64,000 bases of DNA from Paracoccus yeei ATCC BAA-599 (GTDB lineage: Bacteria; Pseudomonadota; Alphaproteobacteria; Rhodobacterales; Rhodobacteraceae), in assembly GCF_000622145.1 (NCBI RefSeq), contig NZ_JHWH01000016.1, positions 1 through 64,000 of the forward strand. Reading direction: 5' to 3'. Shown here in pieces: positions 37,271-47,610 of the stretch. A program made the translations under genes and the position numbers. A model generated the notes under the pieces. The model had not been told where the DNA came from. It saw only the letters and a list, made by a program, of their open reading frames with translations, and did not search any database. Numbering within the stretch: position 1 is the first letter of the stretch; each line of letters opens with the position of its first letter.

Positions 37271-38655
37271 TGGCTCACGACAGACTGGGCAAGCACATCA
37301 TCGTCAACGCCTTCACCATGAACTGCGTGGGCCACATCAACCACGGGCAATGGACACATCCGCGCGACCGCTCGGCGGATTACACCCGGCTGGATTACTG
37401 GACCGACCTGGCCCGCACGCTGGAGCGCGGGTTGTTCGACGGCCTGTTCCTGGCCGACATCCTGGGCACCTACGACATCTATGGCGAGGGCGTGGACCTG
37501 ACGCTGCGCGAATCCGTGCAGTTGCCCGTCAATGACCCGATCCTGCTGGTCTCGGCCATGGCTGCGGTGACGCAGGACCTGGGCTTCGGCGTCACGGTGA
37601 ACGTGAACCAGGAGGCACCCTATACCTTCGCCCGGCGCATGTCGACGCTGGACCATCTGACGCAGGGCCGGATCGGCTGGAACATCGTCACCGGCTATCT
37701 GGACAGCGCCGCCCGGGCGGTGGGCCGGGACGGCCAGACCGGACACGACCTGCGCTATGACCAGGCCGACGAATACCTCGACGTGCTCTACAAGCTGTGG
37801 GAAGGGTCCTGGGACGACGATGCGGTGATCCGCGACCGCGCCGCGCGGGTCTATGCCGACCCCGCCCGCGTGCGCAAGGTGATCCATCACGGCCGCTTCT
37901 ACGATGTCGAGGGCTGGCATCTGTCGGAGCCCTCGCCGCAGCGCACGCCGGTGCTGTTCCAGGCCGGCACCTCGGGACGCGGCCAGGCCTTCGCGGCGCG
38001 GCATGCGGAATGCGTCTTCATCGCGGCCCCCGAAAAGGCCCTGGCGCGCAAGGCCGCCCGCAGCATCCGCGAAGCCGTGGCCCGCGCCGGTCGCCGGCCC
38101 GAGGACGTGCGCATCGTCATGGGCATCAATGTCGTGACGGACCGCAGTGCAGCGGCGGCGCAGGACAAGCTGGCCGAATACCGCGCCCATTCCAGCCCCG
38201 AGGCCGGGCTGGTGCATTTCTCGGCCTCGACCGGGATCGACTTCGCCCGCTACGGGCTCGACGACAAGGTCCCCTATGGGCAGACCAATGCGATCCAGTC
38301 GGCGACCGCGCTTGCGGAAAGCCGCGCCTGGACCAAGCGCGACCTGCTGGGCCAGCTGGCGCTTGGCGGGCGCTATCCGCTGGCCCTGGGCACCCCCGCC
38401 GAGGTCGCGGACGAACTGGAATCCTGGGTCCGCGAGGGCGAGATCGACGGCTTCAACCTGACGCGTCTTGCCACACCGGAAACCTATGAGGATTTTGCCG
38501 ACCTGATCGTGCCGGAACTGCAGGATCGGGGCAGCTTCAAGACGGAATACGCGCCCGGCACCCTGCGCCGCAAGCTGTTCGGCCAGGGCGACCGCCTGCC
38601 TGAACGCCACGCTGCCCAGGCCTTTCGCCCGGGCGCCGCGCTGGCCGCCGAATAG
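37270..38655 (+). CDS. FMN-dependent monooxygenase, NtaA/SnaA/DszA family
   Basis: A 461-aa LLM-class flavin monooxygenase. NAFTMNCVGHINHGQWTHP at the N-terminus, LFDGLFLADILGTYDIYG, and GRIGWNIVTGYLDSAARAVGRDG are characteristic of the NtaA-DszA-DmoA group, which oxidises chelators, sulfones or dimethyl sulfide with FMNH2 from a separate reductase. No reductase gene is adjacent. With the two SfnB-like genes it forms one transcription unit, and with the convergent MetNIQ-type importer a likely organosulfur acquisition module. Confidence 0.87.
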   Translation: MAHDRLGKHIIVNAFTMNCVGHINHGQWTHPRDRSADYTRLDYWTDLARTLERGLFDGLFLADILGTYDIYGEGVDLTLRESVQLPVNDPILLVSAMAAVTQDLGFGVTVNVNQEAPYTFARRMSTLDHLTQGRIGWNIVTGYLDSAARAVGRDGQTGHDLRYDQADEYLDVLYKLWEGSWDDDAVIRDRAARVYADPARVRKVIHHGRFYDVEGWHLSEPSPQRTPVLFQAGTSGRGQAFAARHAECVFIAAPEKALARKAARSIREAVARAGRRPEDVRIVMGINVVTDRSAAAAQDKLAEYRAHSSPEAGLVHFSASTGIDFARYGLDDKVPYGQTNAIQSATALAESRAWTKRDLLGQLALGGRYPLALGTPAEVADELESWVREGEIDGFNLTRLATPETYEDFADLIVPELQDRGSFKTEYAPGTLRRKLFGQGDRLPERHAAQAFRPGAALAAE

Positions 38656-38657
38656 GT

Positions 38658-38706
38658 TTCTTTCTTGGAAAAATATCCACGGGGGTTTGGGGGCAGTCAG
38701 CCCCCA
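38658..38706. repeat. dispersed intergenic repeat, copy 1, with terminator hairpin
   Basis: Begins TTCTTTCTTGG, continues through AATATCC and a run of Gs, and ends in a 7-bp hairpin (38688-38694 with 38700-38706) followed on the plus strand by TTCCTTTTT. A related element is at 54677-54735. It lies between convergent gene ends and probably terminates transcription in both directions. Confidence 0.65.
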
Positions 38707-38719
38707 TTCCTTTTTCGGA

Positions 38720-39376
38720 TCATCGCGCCTTCAGCCGCCGGACCGCATAGTCGCCGCCGAACTGCACGGCCGAGACCAGCAGGATCAGGATGGCGATGAC
38801 GGCCAGCATCACCGTCGTGTCGAACCGCTGATAGCCATAGCGGATCGCCACGTCCCCCAGTCCCCCCGCGCCTACCGCCCCCGCCATGGCCGAGGCGCCG
38901 ATCATCGACACCAGCGTGATGGTCAGCCCGCCGATGATGCCCGGCAGCGCCTCGGGCAGCAGGACGTGGCGCACGATATCCCAGCGCCGGCAGCCGATGG
39001 ACTGCGCGGCTTCGATCAGACCGGGATCGACCTCGCGCAGCGACACCTCGGCGATGCGGGCGAAAAAGGGCGTGGCCGACACCGCCAGCGGCACGATGGC
39101 CGCCCAGACACCGATGGTGGTCCCCGTGACCAGCCGGGTGAAGGGGATCAGCGCCACCAGAAGCACGATGAAGGGCACCGCGCGGAACCCGTTCACCACC
39201 GCCCCCACCACGCGGTTCAGCCGGGGCGCGGGAAAGAACCCGCCGGGCCCCGAGGTGACCAGGAACACCGCCAGCGGAATGCCCGCCAGAACCGCGATCC
39301 CCGCCGAGACCGAGACCATCAGCACCGTGTCCAGAAACGCCTGTTGCAGGCGGTCAATCATCTGCGCTGTCAACAT
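38720..39376 (-). CDS. metI: methionine-type ABC transporter permease
   Basis: A 218-aa permease of the MetI type with five predicted helices and the coupling loop [25 protein letters not shown]. The N-terminus [24 protein letters not shown] is the family pattern. Start at 39376 overlaps the end of the ATPase gene by 23 bases; a second ATG at 39361 is also possible. Last gene of the four-gene unit. The substrate may be methionine or another small sulfur compound, given the neighbouring monooxygenases. Confidence 0.9.
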   Translation of the reverse strand: MLTAQMIDRLQQAFLDTVLMVSVSAGIAVLAGIPLAVFLVTSGPGGFFPAPRLNRVVGAVVNGFRAVPFIVLLVALIPFTRLVTGTTIGVWAAIVPLAVSATPFFARIAEVSLREVDPGLIEAAQSIGCRRWDIVRHVLLPEALPGIIGGLTITLVSMIGASAMAGAVGAGGLGDVAIRYGYQRFDTTVMLAVIAILILLVSAVQFGGDYAVRRLKAR

Positions 39377-40454
39377 ATCCGATGATCCTTGTGCTGTCGG
39401 CCAATCGGGCCAGGTCATTGATCCGCGCGACCCCGGGCAGGGCCAGGACCAGGCTGCCGACCGCATGGCCCTGGATGCGGTCGATCTGCGACAGGATCAG
39501 CCGCGCCGGGCCCAACCCGCCCAGCGCCGCCAGATCGGGCGGGGTGCGGCCGGCAAAGCCCAGTTCGACGATCACCCAGTCCTGCGGGCCGCGGCGGGTC
39601 TCGCGCAGCCGGTTCGCCAGTTCGCCCGGCAAGGCATGTTGCAGGGGCTGCAGCAGCGCGCGGGTCGCGGCATGGCGGGGCGCGCCAAAGACCTGCCAGA
39701 CCGGTCCCTGTTCGGCGATCTCGCCGCGTTCAAGCACCAGCACCCGGTCGCAGATCTCACGGATCACGCTCATCTCATGGGTGATCAGCACCACCGTCAG
39801 GCCCAGCCGCCGGTTGATGTCGCGCAACAGTCGCAGGATCGAGCCGGTGGTTTCCGGATCCAAGGCCGAGGTCGCTTCGTCGCAGAGCAGGATCTCGGGG
39901 CGGCTGACCAGCGCACGGGCGATGCCGACGCGCTGCTTCTGCCCGCCCGACAGGCGCGAGGGATAGGTATCGCCCTTGCCCGCCAACCCGACCAGTTCCA
40001 GCGCCTGGTCGACGCGGGGGCCGATCTCGGCCGCCGGCAGCCCCGCGACGCGCAGCGGCAGGGCCACGTTCTCGCGCACGGTCTTGGCCGAGAGCAGGTT
40101 GAAATGCTGGAATATCATTCCGACGCGGCGGCGCAGTGCGACCAGCCCCGCCTCGTCCAGGGCCGCGATGTCCTGACCATCGACCAGGACCCGGCCGGCG
40201 CTGGGGTGTTCCAGCCGGTTGATGGCCCGCAGCAGGCTGGATTTGCCCGCCCCGGACCGGCCGATGATGCCAAAGACCTCGCCAGCGGCGATGTCCAGTT
40301 CGATCCCCGCCAGCACCTGCACCTCGCCCGCGCCCGAGCGATAGGTCTTGCCCAGGCCCTCGATGCGGATGGTGCCGCCGCCGCGGACGGCCGGGGCGCT
40401 GGCCGCGGCCTCGCCCGCCGCCACGCGCCCCAGGATTGCCGTTGCCCCCGCCAT
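39354..40454 (-). CDS. metN: methionine-type ABC transporter ATP-binding protein
   Basis: A 366-aa ATPase. Walker [10 protein letters not shown] is at 65-73, the signature is [15 protein letters not shown], Walker B is [16 protein letters not shown], and a C-terminal NIL domain of about 80 residues is present. In MetN this domain binds methionine and inhibits transport. About 28 extra residues precede the ATPase fold. The ATG at 40454 shares a base with the upstream stop; another at 40466 is possible. Confidence 0.92.
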   Translation of the reverse strand: MAGATAILGRVAAGEAAASAPAVRGGGTIRIEGLGKTYRSGAGEVQVLAGIELDIAAGEVFGIIGRSGAGKSSLLRAINRLEHPSAGRVLVDGQDIAALDEAGLVALRRRVGMIFQHFNLLSAKTVRENVALPLRVAGLPAAEIGPRVDQALELVGLAGKGDTYPSRLSGGQKQRVGIARALVSRPEILLCDEATSALDPETTGSILRLLRDINRRLGLTVVLITHEMSVIREICDRVLVLERGEIAEQGPVWQVFGAPRHAATRALLQPLQHALPGELANRLRETRRGPQDWVIVELGFAGRTPPDLAALGGLGPARLILSQIDRIQGHAVGSLVLALPGVARINDLARLADSTRIIGYVDSADD

Positions 40455-41251
40455 CAGCCTTGCCACGCCAGGATGTAAAGCTTGTCGCTTTGGGCAAAGG
40501 ACTCATGCACCCGCGCCCTGACCGCCTGCGAGGTGTGGAACAGGTCCACGAACTGCCCGATGCGCGGATCGTCCTTGTTGTCGGCGCGCGCGACGAAGGC
40601 CACGGCGAACTGCTTGTCCTCGATCCCCGAATAGATCAGGCCCGAAGTCGGGTCGAAGGCGCCCGAGGCGACGATGAAATGCGGATAGCCCTGCGCCAGG
40701 TCCACGTCGCCGGTGATGCGCACCAGCTGCGGCCCCTCGACCTCGGTAAAGGTCAGGTTCTTCGGGTTCTCGGCGATATCGTCCAGCGTGCCGAGGAAAC
40801 CGACGCCCGGGCGCAGCGTGATGAGGCCGGCCTTTTCCAGCAGCAGAAGCCCCCGGCCCTGGTTCACCGGGTCGTTGGCGATGGCGAGGCTGCCGCCTTC
40901 GGGAATCTCGTCGAAGGATTTGTGCTTCAGCGAATAAAGCCCCAGGTTCGCCAGAATGCCGTCGCCCACCACGGCGAAATCATAGCCCCGCTCCTTGCTG
41001 GCGTTTTCCAGGAAAGGCCGGTGCTGGAAGAAGTTCAGGTCAATGTCGCCGGCGGCCAGGGCCACGTTCGGCGTGGTCCAATCGCTGAACTCGACCACCT
41101 CGACGTCAAGGCCCTGGGCCTTGGCCTCGGTCGCGGCGACCTCGACGGCATCGCCATAGGCGCCGGGCACGACGCCGATCTTCAGCGGGTCGGCATGGGC
41201 AAGCCCGGTCAGCGCCAGCGTGGCTGCCAGGGCAAAAGCGGCAAGTCTCAT
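40454..41251 (-). CDS. metQ: MetQ/NlpA family substrate-binding protein (copy 1)
   Basis: A 265-aa lipoprotein-family binding protein that here has an ordinary Sec signal (cleavage near AHA-DP) and no lipobox Cys. Family blocks: [31 protein letters not shown] and [26 protein letters not shown] precedes a double ATG at 41254/41251; spacing favours the second. It is a close paralogue of the gene upstream of it. Confidence 0.9.
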   Translation of the reverse strand: MRLAAFALAATLALTGLAHADPLKIGVVPGAYGDAVEVAATEAKAQGLDVEVVEFSDWTTPNVALAAGDIDLNFFQHRPFLENASKERGYDFAVVGDGILANLGLYSLKHKSFDEIPEGGSLAIANDPVNQGRGLLLLEKAGLITLRPGVGFLGTLDDIAENPKNLTFTEVEGPQLVRITGDVDLAQGYPHFIVASGAFDPTSGLIYSGIEDKQFAVAFVARADNKDDPRIGQFVDLFHTSQAVRARVHESFAQSDKLYILAWQG

Positions 41252-41276
41252 CATCGTCTCCTTTGGTCGGGCCGGC

Positions 41277-42077
41277 CTAGTCCAGCCAGGGCAGCGAATA
41301 GAGTTTCGGGTCATGCGCATTCGCGGCGTCGATCCGGGCGCGCACCGCGGGCGACGACTGGTAAAGCCGGATGAAGGCCGCGACCTCGGGGTCGGCGGCA
41401 TTGTCGTCGCGGGTGACGAAGCGGATGGCGAAATGCCGGTCGCCGAGACCCGAATAGATCAGCGCCTTGCCAGCGAAATCCGCGCGGCCGGCGTTGACGT
41501 AATGGGCCGGATAGCCCTGCGCCAGATCGACGTCCGCGATGGCGCGCACCAGCTGCGGCCCCTCGATCTCGACAAAGCGCAGGCCCCTGGGGTTGGCCGT
41601 CACGTCGTCCAGCGTCGCCTGCCAGCCGATCCCCGGCGTCAGCCCGATCAGTCCCGCCGTTTCCAGCAGCGCAAGCCCCCGGCCCTGGTTGACCGGATCG
41701 CTGGCAATGGCCACCCGGGCGCCCTCGGGGATGGCGTCGAGGCTTTGGTATTTTTCGGAGTAGAGCCCGATGTTGGGCAGGATGCCCAAGGCGACCGAGC
41801 GCAGGTGATAGCCCGTTTCCTTCAGCGCGTTGTCCAGGAAAGCCTGATGCTGGAAGTAATTCAGGTCCAGGTCGCCGCTTTCCAGCGCGAGGTTGGGCGT
41901 GGTCCAGTCGCTGAATTCGACCACCTCGACGTCAAGGCCCTGGGTCTTGGCCTCGGTCGCGGCAACCGCGATGGAATCGGCCAGAGCACCGGGCGTGACG
42001 CCCACCCTGATCCCGGCCGCCACAGGCAGGGCCAAGGCGATCAGCACCGCTGCAAGCCAGGTTGAATGGATCGACAT
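41277..42077 (-). CDS. MetQ/NlpA family substrate-binding protein (copy 2)
   Basis: A 266-aa paralogue of the preceding protein: [28 protein letters not shown] and [23 protein letters not shown] are nearly the same, while GLGDRHFAIRFVTRDDNAADPEV and other stretches differ. Signal peptide with cleavage near VAA-GI. Two binding proteins feeding one permease/ATPase pair usually widen the substrate range. First gene of the metQ-metQ-metN-metI unit. An 8-bp inverted repeat lies 16 bases before its start. Confidence 0.9.
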   Translation of the reverse strand: MSIHSTWLAAVLIALALPVAAGIRVGVTPGALADSIAVAATEAKTQGLDVEVVEFSDWTTPNLALESGDLDLNYFQHQAFLDNALKETGYHLRSVALGILPNIGLYSEKYQSLDAIPEGARVAIASDPVNQGRGLALLETAGLIGLTPGIGWQATLDDVTANPRGLRFVEIEGPQLVRAIADVDLAQGYPAHYVNAGRADFAGKALIYSGLGDRHFAIRFVTRDDNAADPEVAAFIRLYQSSPAVRARIDAANAHDPKLYSLPWLD

Positions 42078-42390
42078 GAAGAGAAGTCCCCGTCAGAATA
42101 CACGACTTACGTGATCGTTTTATTCTGAGCCCGGGCCCCGCGGCCATTCCAAAGTCCGCCGCGCCAGGAGAGGGGAATTCCAAGCCGGCGGGCCGGCGCA
42201 GGCATCTTTCTCTCGGCGGGCGGGTGGTCCCTGTTGCCATCGGCGCGAAACCTTCCTATCAGGCGACGCAGCGAACATGGACCCGGGTGCGATCCCCGGG
42301 TGGCTCTTCCGGCCGCCGATCCGCCGGACAACCTGACCAAACCCCAATGCGGAATCCGGTGTCGCGCGATGCCGGTCAGGACATCACATC
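42078..42390. promoter_or_regulatory. 313-base divergent regulatory region between metQ and sulP
   Basis: No gene. Two inverted repeats stand out. TCAGAATA at 42093-42100 with TATTCTGA at 42121-42128 encloses a smaller ACGA/TCGT pair, only 16 bases upstream of the metQ copy 2 start. ACCCGGG at 42281-42287 with CCCGGGT at 42295-42301 lies about 90 bases before sulP. The first could be an operator or leader hairpin. It does not match the SAM riboswitch classes I know. Confidence 0.5.
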
Positions 42391-43878
42391 ATGCCTTCAT
42401 GGGACATCTATCGCCAGCAATGGCTGGGCAACATTCGCCGCGACCTGCTGTCGGGCCTGGTGGTCGCGCTTGCGCTGATCCCCGAGGCCATCGCCTTTTC
42501 GATCATCGCGGGCGTCGACCCCAAGGTCGGACTTTACGCCAGCTTCTCCATCGCGGTCATCACCGCCATCGCGGGCGGACGGCCCGGCATGATCTCGGCC
42601 GCGACGGCGGCGACGGCGGTGCTGATGGTCACGCTGGTGCGCGATCACGGGCTGGAATACCTGCTGGCGGCGACGGTGCTGGCAGGTCTGCTGCAGATCG
42701 GCATGGGCCTGCTGCGGCTGGGGTTCGTCATGCGCTACGTCTCGAAATCGGTCATGACCGGCTTTGTCAACGCGCTGGCGATCCTGATCTTTCTGGCGCA
42801 ACTGCCCGAGCTTGACCCCGCCCGCGTCACCGGCCTGACCTATGTGCTGACGGCGGCGGGGCTTGCCATCATCTACCTGCTTCCGCGCGTGACGCGTGCG
42901 GTGCCCTCGCCTCTGGTCGCCATCGTCGTGCTGACGGCGCTGTCGATGGCCTTCGGCTGGGACGTGCGGACGGTGGGCGACATGGGGGCGCTGCCCGACA
43001 CGCTGCCAATCCTTCTGATCCCGCAGGTGCCGCTGGACGCGGCGACGCTGGCCATCATCTTTCCCTATGCGCTGGCCGTCGCCGTTGTCGGCCTGCTGGA
43101 AAGCCTGATGACCCAGAACCTGGTGGACGAACTGACCGAGACGCGGTCCAGCCGCAACCAGGAATGCATCGGCCAGGGCCTGGCCAATACCGCCACCGGC
43201 TTCATCGGCGGCATGGCCGGTTGCGCCATGATCGGACAAAGCATGATCAACGTGAAATCGGGCGGCCGGGGGCGGCTGTCGTGCTTTGCCGCGGGGGTGA
43301 TGCTGCTGATCCTTTGCGTGTTCCTGGGGCCCTGGGTGGCGCAGATCCCGATGCCCGCGCTGGTCGCGATCATGATCATGGTTTCGATCGGGACCTTTTC
43401 CTGGGGCTCGATCGGCAATCTGCGCAGCCACCCGCGGTCCTCATCCGTGGTGATGCTGGCGACCGTGGTGGCGGTGGTCTGGACCCACAACCTGGCAATC
43501 GGCGTGCTGACTGGCGTGCTGCTGTCGGGGATCTTCTTTGCTGCCAAGATCGCGCGGCTGTTCCGCGTCACCTCCGAGATGGCGCCGGACGGCACCCGCA
43601 CCTATCGGGTCCACGGACAGCTGTTCTATGGCTCGGTCGAGGATTTCACCGCCGCCTTCGACCTGCGCGACGTACCGCCGCGCGTGGTGATCGACGTATC
43701 GGCCGCGCATGTCTGGGACATCTCGGCGGTGCAGGCGCTGGACGCGGTCGTCCTGAAGTTCCGCCGCGCCGGGGCCCAGGTCGGCATCACCGGCCTGAAC
43801 CCCGCCTCGGCAACCATCCTGGAGCGGCTGGCCCTGCACGACAAGCCCGGCGCGGCCGAGCGCCTGGCGACGCATTAG
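42391..43878 (+). CDS. SulP family inorganic anion transporter
   Basis: A 495-aa SLC26/SulP carrier with about 11-12 helices and a C-terminal STAS domain (about 400-490, [20 protein letters not shown] to the end). [31 protein letters not shown] is the N-terminal signature. Sulfate, bicarbonate and other anions are possible; the sulfur genes next door make sulfate attractive, but that is inference. Its stop overlaps that of the convergent RTX gene by 4 bases. Confidence 0.9.
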   Translation: MPSWDIYRQQWLGNIRRDLLSGLVVALALIPEAIAFSIIAGVDPKVGLYASFSIAVITAIAGGRPGMISAATAATAVLMVTLVRDHGLEYLLAATVLAGLLQIGMGLLRLGFVMRYVSKSVMTGFVNALAILIFLAQLPELDPARVTGLTYVLTAAGLAIIYLLPRVTRAVPSPLVAIVVLTALSMAFGWDVRTVGDMGALPDTLPILLIPQVPLDAATLAIIFPYALAVAVVGLLESLMTQNLVDELTETRSSRNQECIGQGLANTATGFIGGMAGCAMIGQSMINVKSGGRGRLSCFAAGVMLLILCVFLGPWVAQIPMPALVAIMIMVSIGTFSWGSIGNLRSHPRSSSVVMLATVVAVVWTHNLAIGVLTGVLLSGIFFAAKIARLFRVTSEMAPDGTRTYRVHGQLFYGSVEDFTAAFDLRDVPPRVVIDVSAAHVWDISAVQALDAVVLKFRRAGAQVGITGLNPASATILERLALHDKPGAAERLATH

Positions 43879-46532
43879 GCCAGCAGGTCCAGCGACGTGT
43901 CGGCCAGGGTGATGTAATCGCCCTGGACCAGCATCTTCACATCCGCGCCCACCTGCCGGATCCACGCGACCTGGTCCGAGTGCAGCACTTGCGCCAGGTC
44001 CCCGATCCCCTCGATCACCAGCCGGTCAAGGCCGATCTGAAAGTCGTGGATGACCGCCGTGCCCCAGCCGTCGCCGCGGCCGACCCGAAAGACAAAGCTG
44101 TCCGCCCCGTCCTCGCCATACAGCTGGGCGTGCAGGCCCGCTCCCGGCGCGGTCAGGATCACGTCGTCGCCCGCGCCCCCCATCAGCGTGTCGCTGCCGC
44201 GCAGGCATTCCAGCGTGTCGTTGCCCGCCCCCCCGATCAGCAGGTCGTCGCCCCGTCCGCCGTTCAGGTGGTCGGTGCCGGTGTCGCCCCGCAGGGTATC
44301 GTCGCCGTCGTTGCCGACCAGGGTGTCGGCTCCGGTCCCGCCGATCAGCAGGTCCCGGTCGCGCGCGCCGTAAAGCCGGTCGCTGCCATTGCCGCCTTCC
44401 AGGGTGTTCAGGCCGCCGGCGCTGCCGTCGAAGCCGTCGCCGTTCAGCCAGTTGCCATTGTCCGTGCCGCCGAACAGCGTGTCGGCGCCATCGCCGCCCC
44501 GGATCAGATCGTTGCCAGCGCGCCCCTGGATCAGGTCGTTGCCCATCCCGCCGTCCAGCGTGTCCTCGCCCCAGCCACCGTCCAGGACGTCCCAGCCCCG
44601 CCCGCCCTCAATGACATCGTGGCCGCCGCTGCCCAGCAGCGTGTCGTCGCCGATATCGCCCATGATGGAGTCGTCGCCGCCCCGGCCGTCGATGGAATCG
44701 TGCCCGCCCTCGCCCCGGATGGTGTCGTTGCCGGCCTTGCCCAGCACGCGGTCGTCGCCCGCCCCGGCCCGGATGGTCGAGCCGCGCCAGTTCGTCGTGT
44801 CGCCGTCGTAATCGACGAAGCTGTCGTCCATCACGTCGTTCCCGTCGGTGCCTGACACGATCCCGTCGCGCACCACATTGGCATAGTTGATCAGGCGGAC
44901 CCGGCCCGAAGCGGTCGTCAGCAGCAGGTCGTCGACATAGCCATCGCCGTCCAGGTCGCGCATCGTGCCCTGCGCCTCAAGCTGAGCGGGGGTGAACAGG
45001 GCCGAGCCGATATAGATCTGGTCTCCCTCGCTCCTGTCGTAATCGGTGATGGCGGTGTCGCCGGTGTCCAGCAGGCGGAACACGTCCGCCCCCAGGCCGC
45101 CGGTCAGGGTATTGTCGCCGGCCCCGCCATCGACCAGATCGTTGCCGCGCCCGCCCAGGATCACGTCGTCGCCGTCGCCGCCGCGCAGGGTATCGTCGCC
45201 GTCCTGTCCGAACAGGTGGTCGTCGGATTCCGCGCCGACCAGGCTGTCGTTGCCAGTCCCGCCATACAGCATGTTGACCGCCCGGGCGATGCCCGTCAGC
45301 GTGTCGTTGCCATCGCCCCCGAAGGCGGTCGCGATCCCGTCCACCCCGGCCATCAGCCGGCCCGTCGCCTCGGACTGGACCTTGCCGGCGCGCAGGACGG
45401 CCGCAAGCCGGTCGTCGCCGGCAACCTCCGGGTCGGATTCGCCCAGCGAAAAGGCGTTCAGCGCATGGGCCAGCGACGCCGGGTGCAGATAGCGCACCCC
45501 GCCGCGGCCCCAGGCGTCCAGCACCGCAAGGCTGGAGGCGCCATAGTCCACCCCCGGGAACCAGCCGATGCCGATGCCCCGGTCGGACAGAAGCTCATAA
45601 TAGCGGGCCATGTTGAAGGAAGGGTCGTGCTGGCTTGCATCGTTGACCAGGTTGCCGATGGCATTGGTTTCGGTCAGCAGGATGTCGTCGTCACCCAGAG
45701 CGCCCCACAGCGCCTCATAAGCCGCCGCGATCTGGTCGCCGGTCTGCACCCCGTCGGGCAGCCAGGCGGGGTAAAGATGCGCCGACCAGATCAGGTCCGA
45801 TCCGATCCCCGCGCGCAGCGCGTCCAGCACGGTTCCCTCGCCATAGCTGGTCGAGGCGAGGATGTCGAACTTGCCCGAATAGTTCCATCCACCGACCAGG
45901 ATGCGCGCATCGCTGCGCGCGTCGATCATCTCGGCCAGGGCCAGCATGTGATCGGCATACAGGCGGACGAATTCGCCCGTGTTGCCGGTCAGGCGCTCGG
46001 CCCGGGCGTAGGTGGCAGGCTCGTTCGCGATCTCGAGCCCGTGCACGGCATCGGCCACCGAGGGATGGTCGTCCAGCCAGTCCAGCATCTGCTTCCACGC
46101 GCCGGTCAGCCCCTGGATCGCCGATCCGTTCAGCGTCTCGCGCAGCGCCTCGCCCCCGACCGAGCCGTCGTCGCCAAGCCGCGACACCTCATTGCCCGAA
46201 TAGCCCACGATCAGCTTGAGCCCGGCCTGGGCGGCCGCCTCGAGGAAACGCTCGAACTGGGGATGCAGCGAGCCGTCGGCGTTGAAGCAGTGTTCGTTGA
46301 AGCACAGCCGCAGCGCGTTCACATGCGGCATGGCATCGACCAGCAGCTGAACGAACTGTTCGGGGTTGCCGTCCATGCCCACGGGAATGGTCTGGAACTG
46401 CGAATATTGCAGATAATAGGTGGGGTCGGCGGCAAGGTTGGCATCAAAGGTGCCATTGGCCTTGTCCACCCGGATCTGGTCGTCGGCGGACATCTGAAGG
46501 CACAGGATATTCAGGTCGGACGTGTTGGACAT
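43875..46532 (-). CDS. secreted RTX protein with N-terminal GH-A-type glycoside hydrolase domain
   Basis: An 885-aa protein. Residues about 45-365 form a TIM-barrel glycoside hydrolase of clan GH-A (GH5-like): Glu171 in EIANEP is the likely acid/base and Glu288 in LTETNA the nucleophile. From about 404 to 490 and again 588-796 come nonapeptide GGxGxDxLx calcium-binding repeats. A linker between them carries [10 protein letters not shown], an EF-hand-like loop. There is no Sec signal, and the C-terminus ([12 protein letters not shown] then a hydrophobic tail DLLA) fits type I secretion. No ABC/MFP secretion genes are in the window. Cysteines occur only at 11, 78, 82 and 776. Probably attacks an extracellular beta-glycan or remodels exopolysaccharide. 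Confidence 0.85.
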   Translation of the reverse strand: MSNTSDLNILCLQMSADDQIRVDKANGTFDANLAADPTYYLQYSQFQTIPVGMDGNPEQFVQLLVDAMPHVNALRLCFNEHCFNADGSLHPQFERFLEAAAQAGLKLIVGYSGNEVSRLGDDGSVGGEALRETLNGSAIQGLTGAWKQMLDWLDDHPSVADAVHGLEIANEPATYARAERLTGNTGEFVRLYADHMLALAEMIDARSDARILVGGWNYSGKFDILASTSYGEGTVLDALRAGIGSDLIWSAHLYPAWLPDGVQTGDQIAAAYEALWGALGDDDILLTETNAIGNLVNDASQHDPSFNMARYYELLSDRGIGIGWFPGVDYGASSLAVLDAWGRGGVRYLHPASLAHALNAFSLGESDPEVAGDDRLAAVLRAGKVQSEATGRLMAGVDGIATAFGGDGNDTLTGIARAVNMLYGGTGNDSLVGAESDDHLFGQDGDDTLRGGDGDDVILGGRGNDLVDGGAGDNTLTGGLGADVFRLLDTGDTAITDYDRSEGDQIYIGSALFTPAQLEAQGTMRDLDGDGYVDDLLLTTASGRVRLINYANVVRDGIVSGTDGNDVMDDSFVDYDGDTTNWRGSTIRAGAGDDRVLGKAGNDTIRGEGGHDSIDGRGGDDSIMGDIGDDTLLGSGGHDVIEGGRGWDVLDGGWGEDTLDGGMGNDLIQGRAGNDLIRGGDGADTLFGGTDNGNWLNGDGFDGSAGGLNTLEGGNGSDRLYGARDRDLLIGGTGADTLVGNDGDDTLRGDTGTDHLNGGRGDDLLIGGAGNDTLECLRGSDTLMGGAGDDVILTAPGAGLHAQLYGEDGADSFVFRVGRGDGWGTAVIHDFQIGLDRLVIEGIGDLAQVLHSDQVAWIRQVGADVKMLVQGDYITLADTSLDLLA

Positions 46533-47175
46533 GGCTTGGTTCCGGCAAATGGAGAGTCAGTCCCCGGTTGCGGCGCGAAGCCGGGGATGGCGGGTGAATA
46601 TTGGACAGCCGTACCCGGTCACCGCCCCTGACGGGCGGCGGGGCGACGTGCAAACCGCGAAACGGCTACGTTACGAGAAAGGCCGGCGGACCGTGGATGT
46701 CCCGCGCCATGCGGGGTTTCCGGCGCGGCCCGCGCGCGGCCTTTCGGGGCAAGGCGGCATGTCGGCGCAGGGCTGCGCCTGCCGCATTGCGGTCAGTCTG
46801 ATATCGTCATCTCTTCTCCGGCATGTGGATATTCCCTGGCAGCCCCCGAAAACCGGGGGTCCGTGTCATCGACCACGCGTACTGGAATACAACCTTAACG
46901 GTACTAGCTTTTCACGTCCGGGGTTCCGCATCAACCTTTGCCTGTACCGGAGCGGCCGGAAAATAGTTCCAATTGTGCCGACCACAACCCACGTGTCCTG
47001 AGGGAAACCGAACCTTGCCGAGCGGGCGGCATGCATGGGCGGTTTCCGGCCAAAGGCAGGAAACCGCCATGAAAACTTTACCCTAACGCACATTGCTAAT
47101 GTCGGATTTCACCCTGCCGACGTGGCCCCATGGCCCGGAAGCGGTGCCGCGCCCGGGGGACATCATGCCGCAGCG
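46533..47175. other. 643-base region without a gene, several inverted repeats
   Basis: No convincing ORF. Hairpins include TCCCCGG at 46561-46567 with CCGGGGA at 46581-46587 (in the leader of the RTX gene), a CCCCCG/CGGGGG stem near 46846-46862, and a 10-bp perfect pair GGCGGTTTCC at 47038-47047 with GGAAACCGCC at 47059-47068. The part 46870-47000 is less GC-rich and may hold the RTX promoter. The size suggests complex control of that gene. Confidence 0.55.
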
Positions 47176-47610
47176 TCAGATCACCCCGGACCCACGCCGG
47201 ACGGGTGCCGGACCGCCCAGGGGCGGCGCCTCGAGCCGATTCAGAATCGGGCAGTCGGGTCGCTGGTCGCCATGGCAGGCCCCGATCAGGTCGCGCAGCG
47301 TGTCGACCATCTCCTGCATCTCGCGGATCTTCCGCTCGAGCGTCTCGACATGGGCGCTGGCGATCTGCCTGACCTCGGCGCTGTGGCGGGTCTGGTCGCG
47401 CCACAGGCTCAGCAGGTTCGCGATGTCGGCCACCGGAAAGCCCAGGTCGCGGGCCTGGCGCACGAAGCGCAGCACATGCACGTCGCTGTCCGAATAATCC
47501 CGATAGCCCGCGCCGGTCCGCGCCGCCGGGGGCACCAGCCCGATCTGTTCGTAATAGCGGATCATCTTGGCCGACACGCCCGAGGCCCTGGCCGCCTGTC
47601 CGATGTTCAT
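47176..47610 (-). CDS. cueR: Cu(I)-responsive MerR family regulator
   Basis: Senses cytoplasmic Cu(I) and activates copper efflux promoters by untwisting a long spacer. 144 aa: MerR helix-turn-helix at the N-terminus ([23 protein letters not shown]), a dimerisation helix, and a C-terminal metal loop with C112 and C120 ([10 protein letters not shown]). Ser77 is the residue that marks sensors of monovalent ions. It overlaps copA by 4 bases and is the last gene of the unit it is expected to control. Confidence 0.93.
   Translation of the reverse strand: MNIGQAARASGVSAKMIRYYEQIGLVPPAARTGAGYRDYSDSDVHVLRFVRQARDLGFPVADIANLLSLWRDQTRHSAEVRQIASAHVETLERKIREMQEMVDTLRDLIGACHGDQRPDCPILNRLEAPPLGGPAPVRRGSGVI

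Noticed and set aside
42078..42390. SAM-type riboswitch before metQ
   Set aside because: Only simple inverted repeats are seen; conserved cores of the SAM-II and SAM/SAH classes could not be identified.
44070..45320. Tandem DNA repeat or CRISPR-like array in the 44-45 kb region
   Set aside because: The periodicity comes from codons for RTX nonapeptides; units are 27 bases, diverged and in one reading frame.
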